This document shows positions 1-10,404 of a stretch of 64,000 nt of DNA, piece by piece. The translations under genes were made by a program, and so were the position numbers. The notes under the pieces are model-generated. The model was not told the origin of the DNA and ran no database searches. It saw only the letters and a list, made by a program, of their open reading frames with translations. This stretch comes from Buchnera aphidicola (Nipponaphis monzeni) (lineage in GTDB: Bacteria; Pseudomonadota; Gammaproteobacteria; Enterobacterales; Enterobacteriaceae). The number at the start of each line of letters is the position of its first letter. Position 1 is the stretch's first letter. The stretch is from positions 434,001 through 498,000 of the forward strand of contig NZ_AP019379.1 of NCBI RefSeq assembly GCF_006741185.1, read 5' to 3'.

Positions 1-2241
1 CCTAATGATATTGAAAAAAAATACGGGGTATCTCCTAAATTTATTACCAGTTTACTTGCTTTAACTGGAGATGCTTCTGATAATGTACCAGGAGTGCCTG
101 GAATTGGAAAAAAAACAGCTACCTTACTGATACATCAATTTGGTAGTTTAAAAAATATCTATGATAAATTACAAGAAATTAAAAATTCTAATATAAGAGG
201 ATCTAAACAAATTGCTATTAATTTAAAAAAAAATAAAACATTAGCCTTTTTATCATTAAAATTAGTTACTATTAATTTAAATATAGATATAGATATTAGT
301 AAAAAAAAATTACAAATGTCTAAACCTAATTGTAAAAAATTATTAACATTATTCAATAATTATCAATTTTACAAATGGAAAGAAAAATTACAACTTAATC
401 AATGGTTTTTATGTGATGAAAATTTATTAAAAAATTACAATCAACCATATTCTAAAAATAATAACAATTATAAAATTATAGTTAATGAACCCACCTTAAT
501 GAAATGGATATTAAAAATTCGTAATTTCAACATTTTTGCATTTTTAATAGAAATAGACAATATTTTTATAAATAATTCAAATATTTTAAGTATTACAATT
601 GCCTTAAATCCTCAAGAAATAATTTACGTACCTATTAATTTACATAACGAACAATCAACAAATACTATATATTTAAATATTGTACTAAAACATTTAAAAC
701 CATTATTTGAAGATCCTTTAAAAATAAAAATTTTACAAAATTTAAAACTTAATACATTAATGCTAAAAAAGTTTGATATTAAAATATTAGGGGAAATACA
801 TGATATTTTATTAACATCATATATTTTGTACAATAAAACATATATAAAAGAATATGATACAAATATATACCCTCAGCTAAATATACAATCAAACAACAAA
901 GAAAAAAATTCTATAGTTGTAAAAAAAAGTGATTTTTTTTTAAAAAAAATGCATAAAATTTATCTTTTACATTTAAATATGTACAATCAATTAAAACAAA
1001 ATAAAATTATAACAAACATACTTAAAAATATAGATATACCATTAACTTACATTATTTTATATATAGAATCTAATGGTGTTTTAATTAATAATAAAATTTT
1101 AGAAAGTTATTCTAAAATAATTGAATATAAATTAAATACACTACAACGGAAAGCTTACGAAATTGTAGGAGAAACGTTTAACTTATCATCTAGTAAGCAG
1201 TCTCAAACGATATTGTTTAAAAAAATGAAATTACTTAGTACTGCAAAAACTAAAAAGGGACAATTATCTACAAATGAAAAAGTGCTTATAGATTTATCTA
1301 AAAAACATCCTCTACCTTTGTTAATATTAAAATATCGCAGTTTACATAAAATAAAATCAACATATATAGATAAATTGTTACAAATGCAAAATTCAAAAAC
1401 AAATAGAATACATACCTCTTACCAACAAACTTCTACATTAACTGGACGCTTATCATCAATTAATCCTAATTTACAGAATATTCCTATACGCACACAAGAA
1501 GGTAAATATATTAGGAAAGCATTTATAGCACCGAAAGGATATTCTATTTTATCTGCAGACTATTCTCAAATAGAATTAAGAATTATGGCACATTTATCAA
1601 AAGACAAAAAATTAATAGAAGCTTTTTCAAAAAATCAAGATATACATTGTTTAACAGCATCAGAAATTTTTAATATCGATTATAAAAAAATTACAAAAGA
1701 TCAACGTCAAATAGCAAAAACTATAAATTTTTCATTAATTTATGGAATGTCAGCATTTGGTTTATCTAAAAAATTAAACATTTCCTTAAAAGAATCCGCA
1801 AAATATATAGAAAACTATTTTTTACACTATACAGGTGTACATCAATACATTTTATATACATATAAATTTGCTGTAGAAAACGGATTTGTGTACACTTTAG
1901 TTGGAAGAAAAATATATATTCCTAATATTTATTCAAAAAACATTACTATTCGTAAAGCTGCAGAAAGGGCATCTATTAATGCTCCTATGCAAGGAAGCGC
2001 AGCAGACATTATAAAACAGGCAATGATTAACATTTACACTTACATTAAAAAAAATAATATAGATCATATTATTAAAATGATTATTCAAGTACATGATGAA
2101 TTAATATTTGAAATAGAATCTCAAAGTATTAAATCATTACGTAATAAGATAAAACATATTATGGAAAACAGTACAATATTAAATGTTCCTTTAAAAGTTA
2201 ATTTTGGAATTGGAGACAACTGGTATCAAGCATCTTGCTAA
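1..2241 (+). CDS. polA: DNA polymerase I (5' end missing)
   Basis: The reading frame is open from base 1, so the gene begins upstream of the window; about 746 C-terminal residues are present. The visible part starts in the 5' nuclease domain (helix-hairpin-helix with GDASDNVPGVPGIGKKTA at about 70-120). It continues through the 3'-5' exonuclease-like domain (about 530-990) into a full polymerase domain. Polymerase motif A (SADYSQIELRIMAHLS), motif B (RQIAKTINFSLIYGMSAFG) and motif C (QVHDELIFEI) are intact, so nick translation and gap filling should work. The proofreading domain keeps the fold-like spacing but its metal-binding aspartates are replaced (see findings). It converges with engB. 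The stop is TAA. Confidence 0.97.
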   Translation, partial: PNDIEKKYGVSPKFITSLLALTGDASDNVPGVPGIGKKTATLLIHQFGSLKNIYDKLQEIKNSNIRGSKQIAINLKKNKTLAFLSLKLVTINLNIDIDISKKKLQMSKPNCKKLLTLFNNYQFYKWKEKLQLNQWFLCDENLLKNYNQPYSKNNNNYKIIVNEPTLMKWILKIRNFNIFAFLIEIDNIFINNSNILSITIALNPQEIIYVPINLHNEQSTNTIYLNIVLKHLKPLFEDPLKIKILQNLKLNTLMLKKFDIKILGEIHDILLTSYILYNKTYIKEYDTNIYPQLNIQSNNKEKNSIVVKKSDFFLKKMHKIYLLHLNMYNQLKQNKIITNILKNIDIPLTYIILYIESNGVLINNKILESYSKIIEYKLNTLQRKAYEIVGETFNLSSSKQSQTILFKKMKLLSTAKTKKGQLSTNEKVLIDLSKKHPLPLLILKYRSLHKIKSTYIDKLLQMQNSKTNRIHTSYQQTSTLTGRLSSINPNLQNIPIRTQEGKYIRKAFIAPKGYSILSADYSQIELRIMAHLSKDKKLIEAFSKNQDIHCLTASEIFNIDYKKITKDQRQIAKTINFSLIYGMSAFGLSKKLNISLKESAKYIENYFLHYTGVHQYILYTYKFAVENGFVYTLVGRKIYIPNIYSKNITIRKAAERASINAPMQGSAADIIKQAMINIYTYIKKNNIDHIIKMIIQVHDELIFEIESQSIKSLRNKIKHIMENSTILNVPLKVNFGIGDNWYQASC

Positions 2242-2288
2242 AATAAAAAATTGCTATTTTACACATAATTTTGAAAAATTACAAGCAA

Positions 2289-2885
2289 TTATTTTCTATA
2301 CCAACAATTTAAAATTTTTTGTAACATTTTTATTCCATTTTTTTTAATAGATGAAAATAGTTTTATTTCGAACTTATTTGAATAAGTATGTATTTGGTTT
2401 GTAACAATACTTAATTGTTTTTTTTGTTCTAAATTAGTATATTTATCGGATTTATTTAACAAAACTAAAGTATTTAATTTTTTTTGAACAGATATCTTTA
2501 ATACTAATTTATCTAATGTTCTTACTGGAAATCTGATATCCATTATTAAAACAATCCCTTTTAAACAATCTCTTATATCTAAATATTTAAAAATAGATTT
2601 ATGGATTTTTTCTTTTAATTTTTTAGACATTTTAGAATAACCATATCCAGGTAAATCCACTAAATTATATCCAGGAACTATTTGAAAAAAATTAACTGTC
2701 TGTGTACTCCCAGGATGTCTACTAACATTCGCTAATTTTTTTTTTCTACGTGCTAAAGTATTAATTACACTTGACTTACCTGAATTAGAATAACCTAAGA
2801 AAGCAATTTCTAAACCTTTATATATATATTGCCCTGTTTCATTAATATCACTGCTTAAAAATTGCATTTTATTATAATTTAACAT
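2289..2885 (-). CDS. engB: Ribosome biogenesis GTPase EngB (YihA/YsxC)
   Basis: A 198-residue small GTPase of the TrmE-Era-EngA-EngB superfamily, needed in relatives for large ribosomal subunit assembly. The G1 loop GYSNSGKSS lies near residues 31-39. G3 is DLPGYGYS and G4 is NKSD (the E. coli equivalent is TKAD). The C-terminal FSSIKKNGI patch matches the family G5 region. Length is close to E. coli YihA (about 210), with a shorter C-terminal tail. The start shown is the first ATG; a second Met at residue 7 is possible. It is adjacent to and convergent with polA, as in E. coli. The gene is divergent from typA. Confidence 0.95.
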   Translation of the reverse strand: MLNYNKMQFLSSDINETGQYIYKGLEIAFLGYSNSGKSSVINTLARRKKKLANVSRHPGSTQTVNFFQIVPGYNLVDLPGYGYSKMSKKLKEKIHKSIFKYLDIRDCLKGIVLIMDIRFPVRTLDKLVLKISVQKKLNTLVLLNKSDKYTNLEQKKQLSIVTNQIHTYSNKFEIKLFSSIKKNGIKMLQKILNCWYRK

Positions 2886-3322
2886 ATTGAGTATTAACTT
2901 AATTTATAATCTCATTTTAAATATACTTAATATATTTAATAATAAGTATGATGTAGGAAAGAATTTAAAAATTTGATCAAATAATTTTATTATATTATAT
3001 TACAACAATAATAGTTAATATAATTAATAGATTACGTAAAATTCAATAATTTATATTTAAATTGTATATTAAATATTTTATATATTACAAATGTATAATG
3101 TTATTAGTAATTTATTTTAAATTTATACAATATGAAAAAACTTTTTATTTTATTTTTATATTAAAGCATAATTCTTTTAAATAAATAATTGCACTTAATA
3201 AAAATATGTCATAAATTAGTGCTTTACAGTTTTATAAAAATTTAAATAAACAATTCTTAATAATTTTAAATAAAAAATTATTATTTTTTTTAATAAAGAA
3301 TACTAAGGAAGCATAAAAATTT
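2886..3322. other. Intergenic spacer between divergent engB and typA
   Basis: A spacer of 437 bp, nearly all A and T, between two divergent genes, so promoters for both must lie here. I see no ORF, tRNA or convincing hairpin. The only clear signal is a Shine-Dalgarno-like AAGGAA at 3305-3310, upstream of the typA ATG. Confidence 0.6.
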
Positions 3323-5146
3323 ATGAAATTTAAAAACATAGCTGTGATAGCACACGTAGACCATGGTAAAACAACTTTAATAGACAAATTATTACAACAA
3401 TCTGGAGTATTTAAAAAACATGAAGATAACCCTGAACGTATTATGGATTCTAACGACTTAGAAAAAGAAAGAGGAATTACTATAACTTCTAAACATGCTT
3501 CAATTTTTTGGAAAAATTACAAAATTAATATAGTCGATACTCCAGGACATGCAGATTTTGGAGGGGAAGTAGAGCGAATTTTGTCTATGGTAGATTCAGT
3601 TTTATTAATTGTAGACGCTTTTGAAGGTCCAATGCCTCAAACCGTGTTTGTTACAAAAAAATCATTTAATTATAATCTTAAACCTATAGTAATAATTAAT
3701 AAAATTGATAGAGCTAACGTAAGACCTAATTGGGTTATTGACCAAATTTTCGATTTATTTGTTAATTTAAACGCAAATGACGAACAATTAGATTTTCCAA
3801 TAATTTACACTTCAGCATTAAAAGGTACTGCTGGATTACATTATTCGAAAATGGAAAAAAATATGAATATACTATTTAAAACAATTGTAGAGCATATTCC
3901 AAATTCATATAATAATATTAACAAAGATTTTCAAATGCAAATTTCTCAATTAGACTATGATAAATATTTAGGGTTGATAGGAATAGGAAAAATTCAAAAA
4001 GGATGTTTAAGAAATAATCAACAAGTTACTTTAATAAATTCAAAAAACAAAACGTATCACTGTAAAATTAATAAAATATTTCATTATGTTGGTTTAAAAC
4101 TTCAAGAAATTAAATTAGCAAAGTCTGGAGATATCATAGCTATTACAGGTATTGATAATTTACAAATTTCTGATACTATTTGTGAATTAAATACATTGCA
4201 AATATTACCAAAATTAAAAATAGATAAACCTACTGTTAAAATATTATTTTCTGTCAATAGTTCTCCATTTTGTGGTCAAGAAGGAAATTATATTACTTCA
4301 AGGCACATTTTAGAGCGTTTAAAAAAGGAAGCTATATCAAATGTTGCATTAAAATTTGAAGAAACTAACGATGCTAATCAATTTTGTGTTGCAGGTAGAG
4401 GAGAACTACATTTATCTATATTGATAGAAAATATGAGAAGAGAAGGATTTGAATTAGAATTATCAAGACCAAATGTCATATTTAAGATTATAAATAATTG
4501 TAAACAAGAACCTTTTGAAAATGTAATGTTAGATATAGAAACAAAACACCAAGGAGCAATAATGAAATTAATAGGAGAAAAAAAGGGAGAATTAAAAAAT
4601 GTTGTTCCAAACTATAGCAATAATAATAGAATAAGAATAGATTATATCTTATCAAGTAGAGCGTTAATAGGTTTTAGAAACGAATTTATGAATATTACAT
4701 CTGGTACTGGAATTTTTCATTCTTCTTTTCATAAATATTATACAGCTCAAAATTATTGTATAGGACAACGTAGAAATGGTGTATTAATTGCTAATAAATC
4801 TGGTTATGCAGTAGGATTTTCTTTATTTAATTTACAAAATCGAGGAAAATTATTTATATGTCATGGAACTAAAGTATATGAAGGACAAATTATTGGTATA
4901 CATAATAGGTCCAATGATCTTACTGTTAATTGCTTAACAGGGAAAAAACTTTCTAATATGCGAGCTTCTGGGTCTGATGAAGCAATTACTTTAATCCCTC
5001 CTACAAAAATTACTTTAGAACAAGCGTTAGGATTTATTAACGATGATGAACTAATAGAAGTTACCCCAAATAAATTACGTTTAAGAAAAAAGTTTTTAAA
5101 AGAAAATGAAAGAAAAAAAAATAGTAAGATAGAACAAAAATTCTAA
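3323..5146 (+). CDS. typA: Translational GTPase TypA/BipA
   Basis: A 607-residue ribosome-associated GTPase of the EF-G-like family, which in E. coli assists ribosome assembly at low temperature and under stress. The G domain shows G1 [10 protein letters not shown] (about 10-19), RGIT switch I, G3 [14 protein letters not shown] (from residue 72) and G4 NKID (126-129). The elongation-factor-like C-terminal regions and the TypA-specific terminal domain follow ([21 protein letters not shown]). Length equals the E. coli protein (607). An AAGGAA ribosome binding site sits 13 bases upstream. A terminator-like hairpin follows the stop. Confidence 0.97.
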   Translation: MKFKNIAVIAHVDHGKTTLIDKLLQQSGVFKKHEDNPERIMDSNDLEKERGITITSKHASIFWKNYKINIVDTPGHADFGGEVERILSMVDSVLLIVDAFEGPMPQTVFVTKKSFNYNLKPIVIINKIDRANVRPNWVIDQIFDLFVNLNANDEQLDFPIIYTSALKGTAGLHYSKMEKNMNILFKTIVEHIPNSYNNINKDFQMQISQLDYDKYLGLIGIGKIQKGCLRNNQQVTLINSKNKTYHCKINKIFHYVGLKLQEIKLAKSGDIIAITGIDNLQISDTICELNTLQILPKLKIDKPTVKILFSVNSSPFCGQEGNYITSRHILERLKKEAISNVALKFEETNDANQFCVAGRGELHLSILIENMRREGFELELSRPNVIFKIINNCKQEPFENVMLDIETKHQGAIMKLIGEKKGELKNVVPNYSNNNRIRIDYILSSRALIGFRNEFMNITSGTGIFHSSFHKYYTAQNYCIGQRRNGVLIANKSGYAVGFSLFNLQNRGKLFICHGTKVYEGQIIGIHNRSNDLTVNCLTGKKLSNMRASGSDEAITLIPPTKITLEQALGFINDDELIEVTPNKLRLRKKFLKENERKKNSKIEQKF

Positions 5147-5153
5147 TAATTTC

Positions 5154-5191
5154 AAATTATATTCTTAAATATAAAAAATATAATTTTTTTT
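5154..5191 (+). terminator. Rho-independent terminator after typA
   Basis: A 10-bp stem (AAATTATATT at 5154-5163 with AATATAATTT at 5177-5186) runs directly into a run of T ending at 5191. It begins 8 bases after the typA stop, in the convergent gap with gmk. The all-AT stem is weak by E. coli standards but typical for this composition. Confidence 0.5.
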
Positions 5192-5218
5192 AAAAAAATA
5201 CAATATATTGATATGTTT

Positions 5219-5863
5219 TTAACAAGTGTTATTTTTCCAATTAATTAAATTTTTAATTAATAAAATATATTTTTTTCTACAATAGTGTAGACGAAATTGC
5301 TCGCAATTAATTATTTTCTTTATTTCATTAACAGTATTTTTAAACTTATCATTAATAACTAAATAGTCATAGTCAAAAAAATGTATTAATTCATATACTA
5401 CATTCTTCATACGTTTAACAATAACATTTGAGTCATCTTGTGCTCGTATTTTTAATCTATTTAACAATTCTGCTTTGGATGGAGGAAGTATAAAAATACT
5501 TTTAGAATTAGGAAATTTTTTACGAATTTGTTTTGCTCCTTGCCAATCTATATCTAAAAAAACATCTATTCCAGAATTAATTCTTTTTAAAATAAAATTT
5601 TTAGATGTACCATAATAATGGTTAAATACTTTAGCATATTCTACAAATTTTTTTTGTTTAATCATTTCTTTAAATTTTGGTTTAGATACAAAATAATAAT
5701 GTTCATTATGTATTTCTCCAGGCCTAATTTGTCTAGTTGTATAAGAAACTGACAATTGAATTTTGTATGAAAATTTTTCATGTAATAAAGCTTGTATTAA
5801 GCTAGATTTACCTGCACCACTAGGAGCTGAAAAAATAAAACAAACACCTATACTCATTAACAT
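5219..5863 (-). CDS. gmk: Guanylate kinase
   Basis: A 214-residue enzyme that phosphorylates GMP to GDP with ATP. The Walker A loop SAPSGAGKSS sits at about residues 12-21. The GMP-binding segment has TTRQIRPGE and the EHYYFV strand. The FLDIDWQGAKQIR region and SIFILPPSK match E. coli Gmk closely. Length is similar to E. coli (207). The start could be Met1 or Met3; E. coli begins just a few residues before the conserved strand. It is convergent with typA. Confidence 0.96.
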   Translation of the reverse strand: MLMSIGVCFIFSAPSGAGKSSLIQALLHEKFSYKIQLSVSYTTRQIRPGEIHNEHYYFVSKPKFKEMIKQKKFVEYAKVFNHYYGTSKNFILKRINSGIDVFLDIDWQGAKQIRKKFPNSKSIFILPPSKAELLNRLKIRAQDDSNVIVKRMKNVVYELIHFFDYDYLVINDKFKNTVNEIKKIINCEQFRLHYCRKKYILLIKNLINWKNNTC

Positions 5864-6085
5864 ACTATAAATAAATCAAATAATATCTACATATTACACT
5901 ATTTTACAAAAATCTTAAATAGCAATTTATAATAATTCATAATAATTCATAAATCTTAATTATACAAAAAATAAATTAATAATTTTTATTTAAATAAATT
6001 TTTCATAATATAGAAAACATAAATATTATTTATTTATTAATAATATTTTAAAAACATTTAAATTAAGCTAGACATGTTATTATTA

Positions 6086-7063
6086 TTAAATAAATATTTT
6101 ATATATAAAAAATTGACTATTTATATCATTGTAAATTCTAAAAATATCTGTTTTTAATAAATGACTTTTTAAAACAGATTGTATCCAAATTTTTTTTTGA
6201 TTGATCCAAATTGCTGATAAAACCTTACCTTTAACACTCCAACCAATTGACGTATTAGACTCTATTAAAGTACCAGCACATGGTAATTTTTGAGCGGTTC
6301 CAATTAACCAATATATATTTCTTAATATATTTTTTCTAAATTTAGTTCGAGTTATAATTTCTTGACCTTGATAACAACCTTTTGTATAATCAATACTATT
6401 AAAGTTTTCTAAATTAATTTCTAAAGGAATAAATTTAGCAATATTTTGCTCATCAAGAATTGGTAAACCTATTTGAATATCAAAGATTTTCCATTGTTCA
6501 TTAGTGCTTAATAAAAATTGACCTTGAAATTTATGAAAAAATTTTTGCAATTTTTTAATAGGCATTATAATCAAAAAACGCTTAAATGGGTCATTAATTA
6601 ATAATATATAAGTTTCATTAGAAAATCTAACAATTGGATGGCTTTTATTAGGTATTTTTTCAAAACAATTTTTTAAAAAATTATTAATATATCCTCCTAA
6701 AACACCTAACAAAACGTAATTATTGTTATTATAAATTGTAACTTGAGAAAATATTGCATATTTTTTTAATTCAAAAATTTCTACATTACATATACTTTTT
6801 CTTTGTATATAAATATATCCATTATAGTTTGTAAAAACTATCATATTACTTAATACTTTCCCAGCATGGTTACAATGTGCACAAAAAAAATAATTTAATT
6901 CATGTAATTTCTTTATATTTTTTGTAAATTGTCCTTGTAAATAATTTGTACTATCATTTCCTTCTACACTTACAATAGACCATTCATCAAGTACTATCAA
7001 AATAGTTTTTTTAATTTCTTTCACATTAGTAACAAAATGTTTTAATTTTTGAAGATTATTCAT
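6086..7063 (-). CDS. ygfZ: tRNA-modifying protein YgfZ (folate-binding GcvT-like)
   Basis: A 325-residue protein of the YgfZ/COG0354 family, close to E. coli YgfZ (326). The family signature KGCYQGQE is at residues 228-235, with the Cys that is essential in E. coli, and is followed by the T-R-T of the folate-binding fold. In E. coli it supports folate-dependent maturation or repair of Fe-S enzymes such as MiaB, which is also encoded in this window. The N-terminal half contains NYLQGQFT, another family element. It stands alone on the minus strand between large spacers. Confidence 0.93.
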   Translation of the reverse strand: MNNLQKLKHFVTNVKEIKKTILIVLDEWSIVSVEGNDSTNYLQGQFTKNIKKLHELNYFFCAHCNHAGKVLSNMIVFTNYNGYIYIQRKSICNVEIFELKKYAIFSQVTIYNNNNYVLLGVLGGYINNFLKNCFEKIPNKSHPIVRFSNETYILLINDPFKRFLIIMPIKKLQKFFHKFQGQFLLSTNEQWKIFDIQIGLPILDEQNIAKFIPLEINLENFNSIDYTKGCYQGQEIITRTKFRKNILRNIYWLIGTAQKLPCAGTLIESNTSIGWSVKGKVLSAIWINQKKIWIQSVLKSHLLKTDIFRIYNDINSQFFIYKIFI

Positions 7064-7597
7064 ATTACATACCTTAAAAAATATATTTGAGCAAATTAAT
7101 ATTTTGCTATATGAAGAAACATTTTATTAATATCTAAAAATGCTTTTTAAATATATTTAATATTTAAATTAACACTTATAAACAAAAAAATAAAATTTAT
7201 TAAATTTATAAAATTTATAAAAAATAATATATAATATAATTGTTAATTTTTAATAGTTTTTTATAAAAATATTTAATACATATATATAATTATTAAAAAA
7301 ATATTATATTAATATTTCAAAAAAAATAAAATTACGTAATTTCTTTATAAAAATTATTAAAGTGCCTTAAAAAATATACAAAATACATAAAATAAACACT
7401 TCAATTTTATTATTTATATTATAATTATGCTTATTAAATTAATGTACGTTATTAAATAGAATATGTAAAATATGTTTAAGTTAAATCGTTAATTAATAAA
7501 ATTAATGCTTTATTATTTATAATATATAAATATATATTACAGTTGTAATACTATATAATTTATTTTATTAAATTTACTATAATCAGAGTTATAAATA
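7064..7597. other. Spacer between divergent ygfZ and prfB
   Basis: A spacer of 534 bp with very low GC, separating two divergent genes. I found no ORF, RNA gene or strong inverted repeat. Promoters for both neighbours are expected here but I cannot pick one with confidence. Confidence 0.5.
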
Positions 7598-8693
7598 ATG
7601 TGTACTATTGATTTATTAAAAAATAAAATATGCGAACTATATCAAAAAGAAAATAGCTTAAGGAGGAATCTTTAACTATTCTAATAAAAAAAATAGAATA
7701 ACGCAAATAAAAAATTTGTTACAATCTTTTGAAATATTAGAAAACACTTGTTTAGTGAAAAAACTTATTAAAGAAAAGTGTCAACTAAATAAATTAATTA
7801 ACTCTTTAAATTCTATTAGACAAGAAATTAATGATATATCAATATTAGTAAACTTATCTTCACCTAAAGATACACAACTACTACACGAAGCTATATGTGA
7901 AATAATACAAATAAATAAAAAAATAAAAAAAATAGAATTTTATAAAATGTTTTCTCATAAAAACGATCATTTAAATTGTTATATAGACTTAAAATCTGGT
8001 TCTGGAGGTATAGAATCCCAAGATTGGACTAAAATATTAACTCGAATGTATTTAAAATGGGCAGATAAAAAAAAATTTAAAACAAAAATTATAGAACAAT
8101 CTGTTGGCGAACTAAATGGTATTAAATCAACAACTATATATATGTCTGGAAATTATGCATTTGGTTGGATGCGTACAGAAACAGGAATACATCGATTAGT
8201 AAGGAAAAATCCTTTCAGTTCTGATCATAAAAGACATACGTCATTTACTTCAGTATTTGTGTATCCTGATACACCTAAAAAAAATAATGTATATATTAAA
8301 ACATCTGATTTAAGAACAGATGTTTATAGATCTTCAGGAGCTGGAGGGCAGCATGTAAACCGTACGGAATCAGCGGTAAGAATTACACATATCCCTTCGA
8401 ATATAGTTACACAATGTCAAAATAGTCGTTCTCAACATAAAAATAAAGAACAAGCTTTAAAACAAATGAAAATTAAGCTAAACCAATTAGCTACGCATAA
8501 AACAAATTTAAAAAAAAAATTGTTAGAGAATACTAAATGTAATATTGCATGGGGTCACCAAATACGGTCTTATATTTTAGACAATTCACGTATAAAAGAC
8601 ATTAGAACTGGATTAGAAGTAAGGAATGTACAATCTGTCTTAAATGGACACCTAGATTTATTTATTAAAGCAAATTTGAAAAACGAAAAATAA
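7598..8693 (+). CDS. prfB: Peptide chain release factor 2, with programmed +1 frameshift
   Basis: RF2 recognises UAA and UGA stops and triggers peptide release. The zero frame starts at ATG 7598 and runs 25 codons to an in-frame stop (7673-7675). Skipping T7673 joins it to the +1 frame from 7674. The joined product is about 364 residues (E. coli 365) and aligns across the junction (LRRNL then NYSNKKNRI, against E. coli LRGYL then DYDAKKERL). The shift site is AGGAGG-AAT-CTT-TAA-C, with the SD-like stimulator three bases before CTT. The catalytic loop SGAGGQHVNRTESAVR contains the GGQ motif. The stop-recognition tripeptide is NPF instead of SPF (8208-8216). lysS follows 8 bases downstream, as in E. 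coli prfB-lysS. Confidence 0.96.
7661..7676 (+). promoter_or_regulatory. prfB recoding site with UAA stop
   Basis: The internal Shine-Dalgarno-like AGGAGG (7661-7666), a 3-base spacer, slippery CTT (7670-7672), stop TAA (7673-7675) and following C (7676) reproduce the E. coli arrangement AGGGGG-TAT-CTT-TGA-C base for base in spacing. Known sites almost always carry TGA, which only RF2 reads; this one carries TAA. Confidence 0.93.
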
Positions 8694-8701
8694 GGATAAA
8701 C

Positions 8702-10228
8702 ATGTTACGTAAAGAATCTAGCCTACATACTATAAAAAATTCTCTAAATAACGAAATACAAATACGTCAAAAAAAATTGATAAATATTAAAAAAAAAGGT
8801 TTTAACTATCCAAATAATTTTAAAACAAATTGTAATTCTCAAGATATTTTAACAAAATACACAAAATTAACAAATGAAGTATTAATTAAATTAAAAACAG
8901 AAATAAAAATTGCCGGACGAATGATCACCCGTAGAATAATGGGAAAAGCTTCTTTTGCTACTCTACAAGATATGTATGGAACTATACAATTATATATTAC
9001 AATAAAAAAATGCACACAAAATTTTTATAAAAATGAATTTAAAAAATGGGATTTAGGAGACATTATAGGTGTTATTGGTACATTATTTAAAACTAAAACT
9101 GGAGAATTATCTATATATTGTACAAAAATACAATTATTAACAAAATCTTTAAGACCATTACCTGATAAATATCATGGTTTATTAAATCAAGAAACACGTT
9201 ACCGTAGGAGATATTTAGATCTTATTTCAAACACTAAATTATTTCAAATTTTTAAAACTCGATCTAACATAATTACTATAATCCGAAATTTTTTAATTCA
9301 AAAAAAATTTTTTGAAGTAGAAACACCTATGATGCATAATATTCCAGGAGGTGCTAATGCAAAACCTTTTGAAACTTATCATAACGCTTTAAATACTAAA
9401 TTATATTTAAGAATAGCCCCTGAATTATATCTTAAACAATTAATTATTGGAGGATTTGAACGAATTTTTGAAATTAATAGATGTTTTAGAAATGAAGGAA
9501 CGTCTTTATATCATAATCCAGAATTTACTATGATGGAAATTTATATGGCTTATTCGAATTATAAAGACATGATGTTTATTATAGAAGATTTATTTAAAAA
9601 TATTTCTCAAATAATTAATAAATCCCATTGCATAAAATATGCAAACAATATTTTTAATATTCATAAAAAATTTCATCGTTTAACAATGAAAGAATCTATC
9701 ATAAAATATAATTCATATTTATCATTAAATGATTTAAATAATCTTGAAAAAATTAAAAATATATGTCATTTTTTAAAAATTGAAGTTGAAAAAGAATGGA
9801 ATATAGGTCAAATACAAACAAAAATTTTCGAAAAAACAACCGAAAAAAAAATAATACAACCAACTTTTATTACTAAATATCCTGTAGAAGTATCTCCTTT
9901 AGCTAAAAGTAATAATGAATATCCACATTTAACTGATCGTTTTGAATTATTTATCAATGGGCTTGAAATAGCAAATGGATTTTCTGAGTTAAATGATTCA
10001 GAAGAACAAAAAAAAAGGTTTTTAAAACAGCAAACACAACAAAAAACAAATATGCAACAAAACTTATCATATGATCAAGAATATATTACTGCATTGGAAT
10101 ATGGACTTCCTCCGACTGCAGGATTGGGTATAGGAATTGATAGATTAGTGATGTTATTTACTAATAGTAAAAGTATACGTGACGTAATTTTATTTCCTAC
10201 TTTGAAACCAAATTTACAAAAAAAGTAA
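8702..10228 (+). CDS. lysS: Lysyl-tRNA synthetase, class II
   Basis: A 508-residue class II aminoacyl-tRNA synthetase (E. coli LysS is 505) that charges tRNA-Lys. An N-terminal OB-fold anticodon-binding domain (about 60-150; IKIAGRMITRRIMGKASF) precedes the catalytic core. The core has motif 1 around FFEVETPMM, motif 2 RNEGTSLYHNPEFTMMEIY, and motif 3 GLGIGIDRLVMLFT near the C terminus, followed by RDVILFPTLKP. It follows prfB by 8 bp, so the two are probably co-transcribed. Confidence 0.98.
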   Translation: MLRKESSLHTIKNSLNNEIQIRQKKLINIKKKGFNYPNNFKTNCNSQDILTKYTKLTNEVLIKLKTEIKIAGRMITRRIMGKASFATLQDMYGTIQLYITIKKCTQNFYKNEFKKWDLGDIIGVIGTLFKTKTGELSIYCTKIQLLTKSLRPLPDKYHGLLNQETRYRRRYLDLISNTKLFQIFKTRSNIITIIRNFLIQKKFFEVETPMMHNIPGGANAKPFETYHNALNTKLYLRIAPELYLKQLIIGGFERIFEINRCFRNEGTSLYHNPEFTMMEIYMAYSNYKDMMFIIEDLFKNISQIINKSHCIKYANNIFNIHKKFHRLTMKESIIKYNSYLSLNDLNNLEKIKNICHFLKIEVEKEWNIGQIQTKIFEKTTEKKIIQPTFITKYPVEVSPLAKSNNEYPHLTDRFELFINGLEIANGFSELNDSEEQKKRFLKQQTQQKTNMQQNLSYDQEYITALEYGLPPTAGLGIGIDRLVMLFTNSKSIRDVILFPTLKPNLQKK

Positions 10229-10404
10229 ACACAAATTTTTTAATTCAACAATTCTAATATTTTATGTTGTAAATTTTTTTATTAAAAACTACAAATCAAC
10301 ATAGCTCAAAATTTAAAAAACAAATAAAATATGTGTTTTAATAATTACTTAATAAAGTTATTCTAAAACATTTAAAATTATATAATAATTATCGTGGGCT
10401 TCTC

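Noticed and set aside
7716..8693. A shorter prfB starting at TTG 7716
   Set aside because: The joined frameshift product aligns to the RF2 N terminus from ATG 7598, with a full recoding site, so the short version misses about 39 residues.
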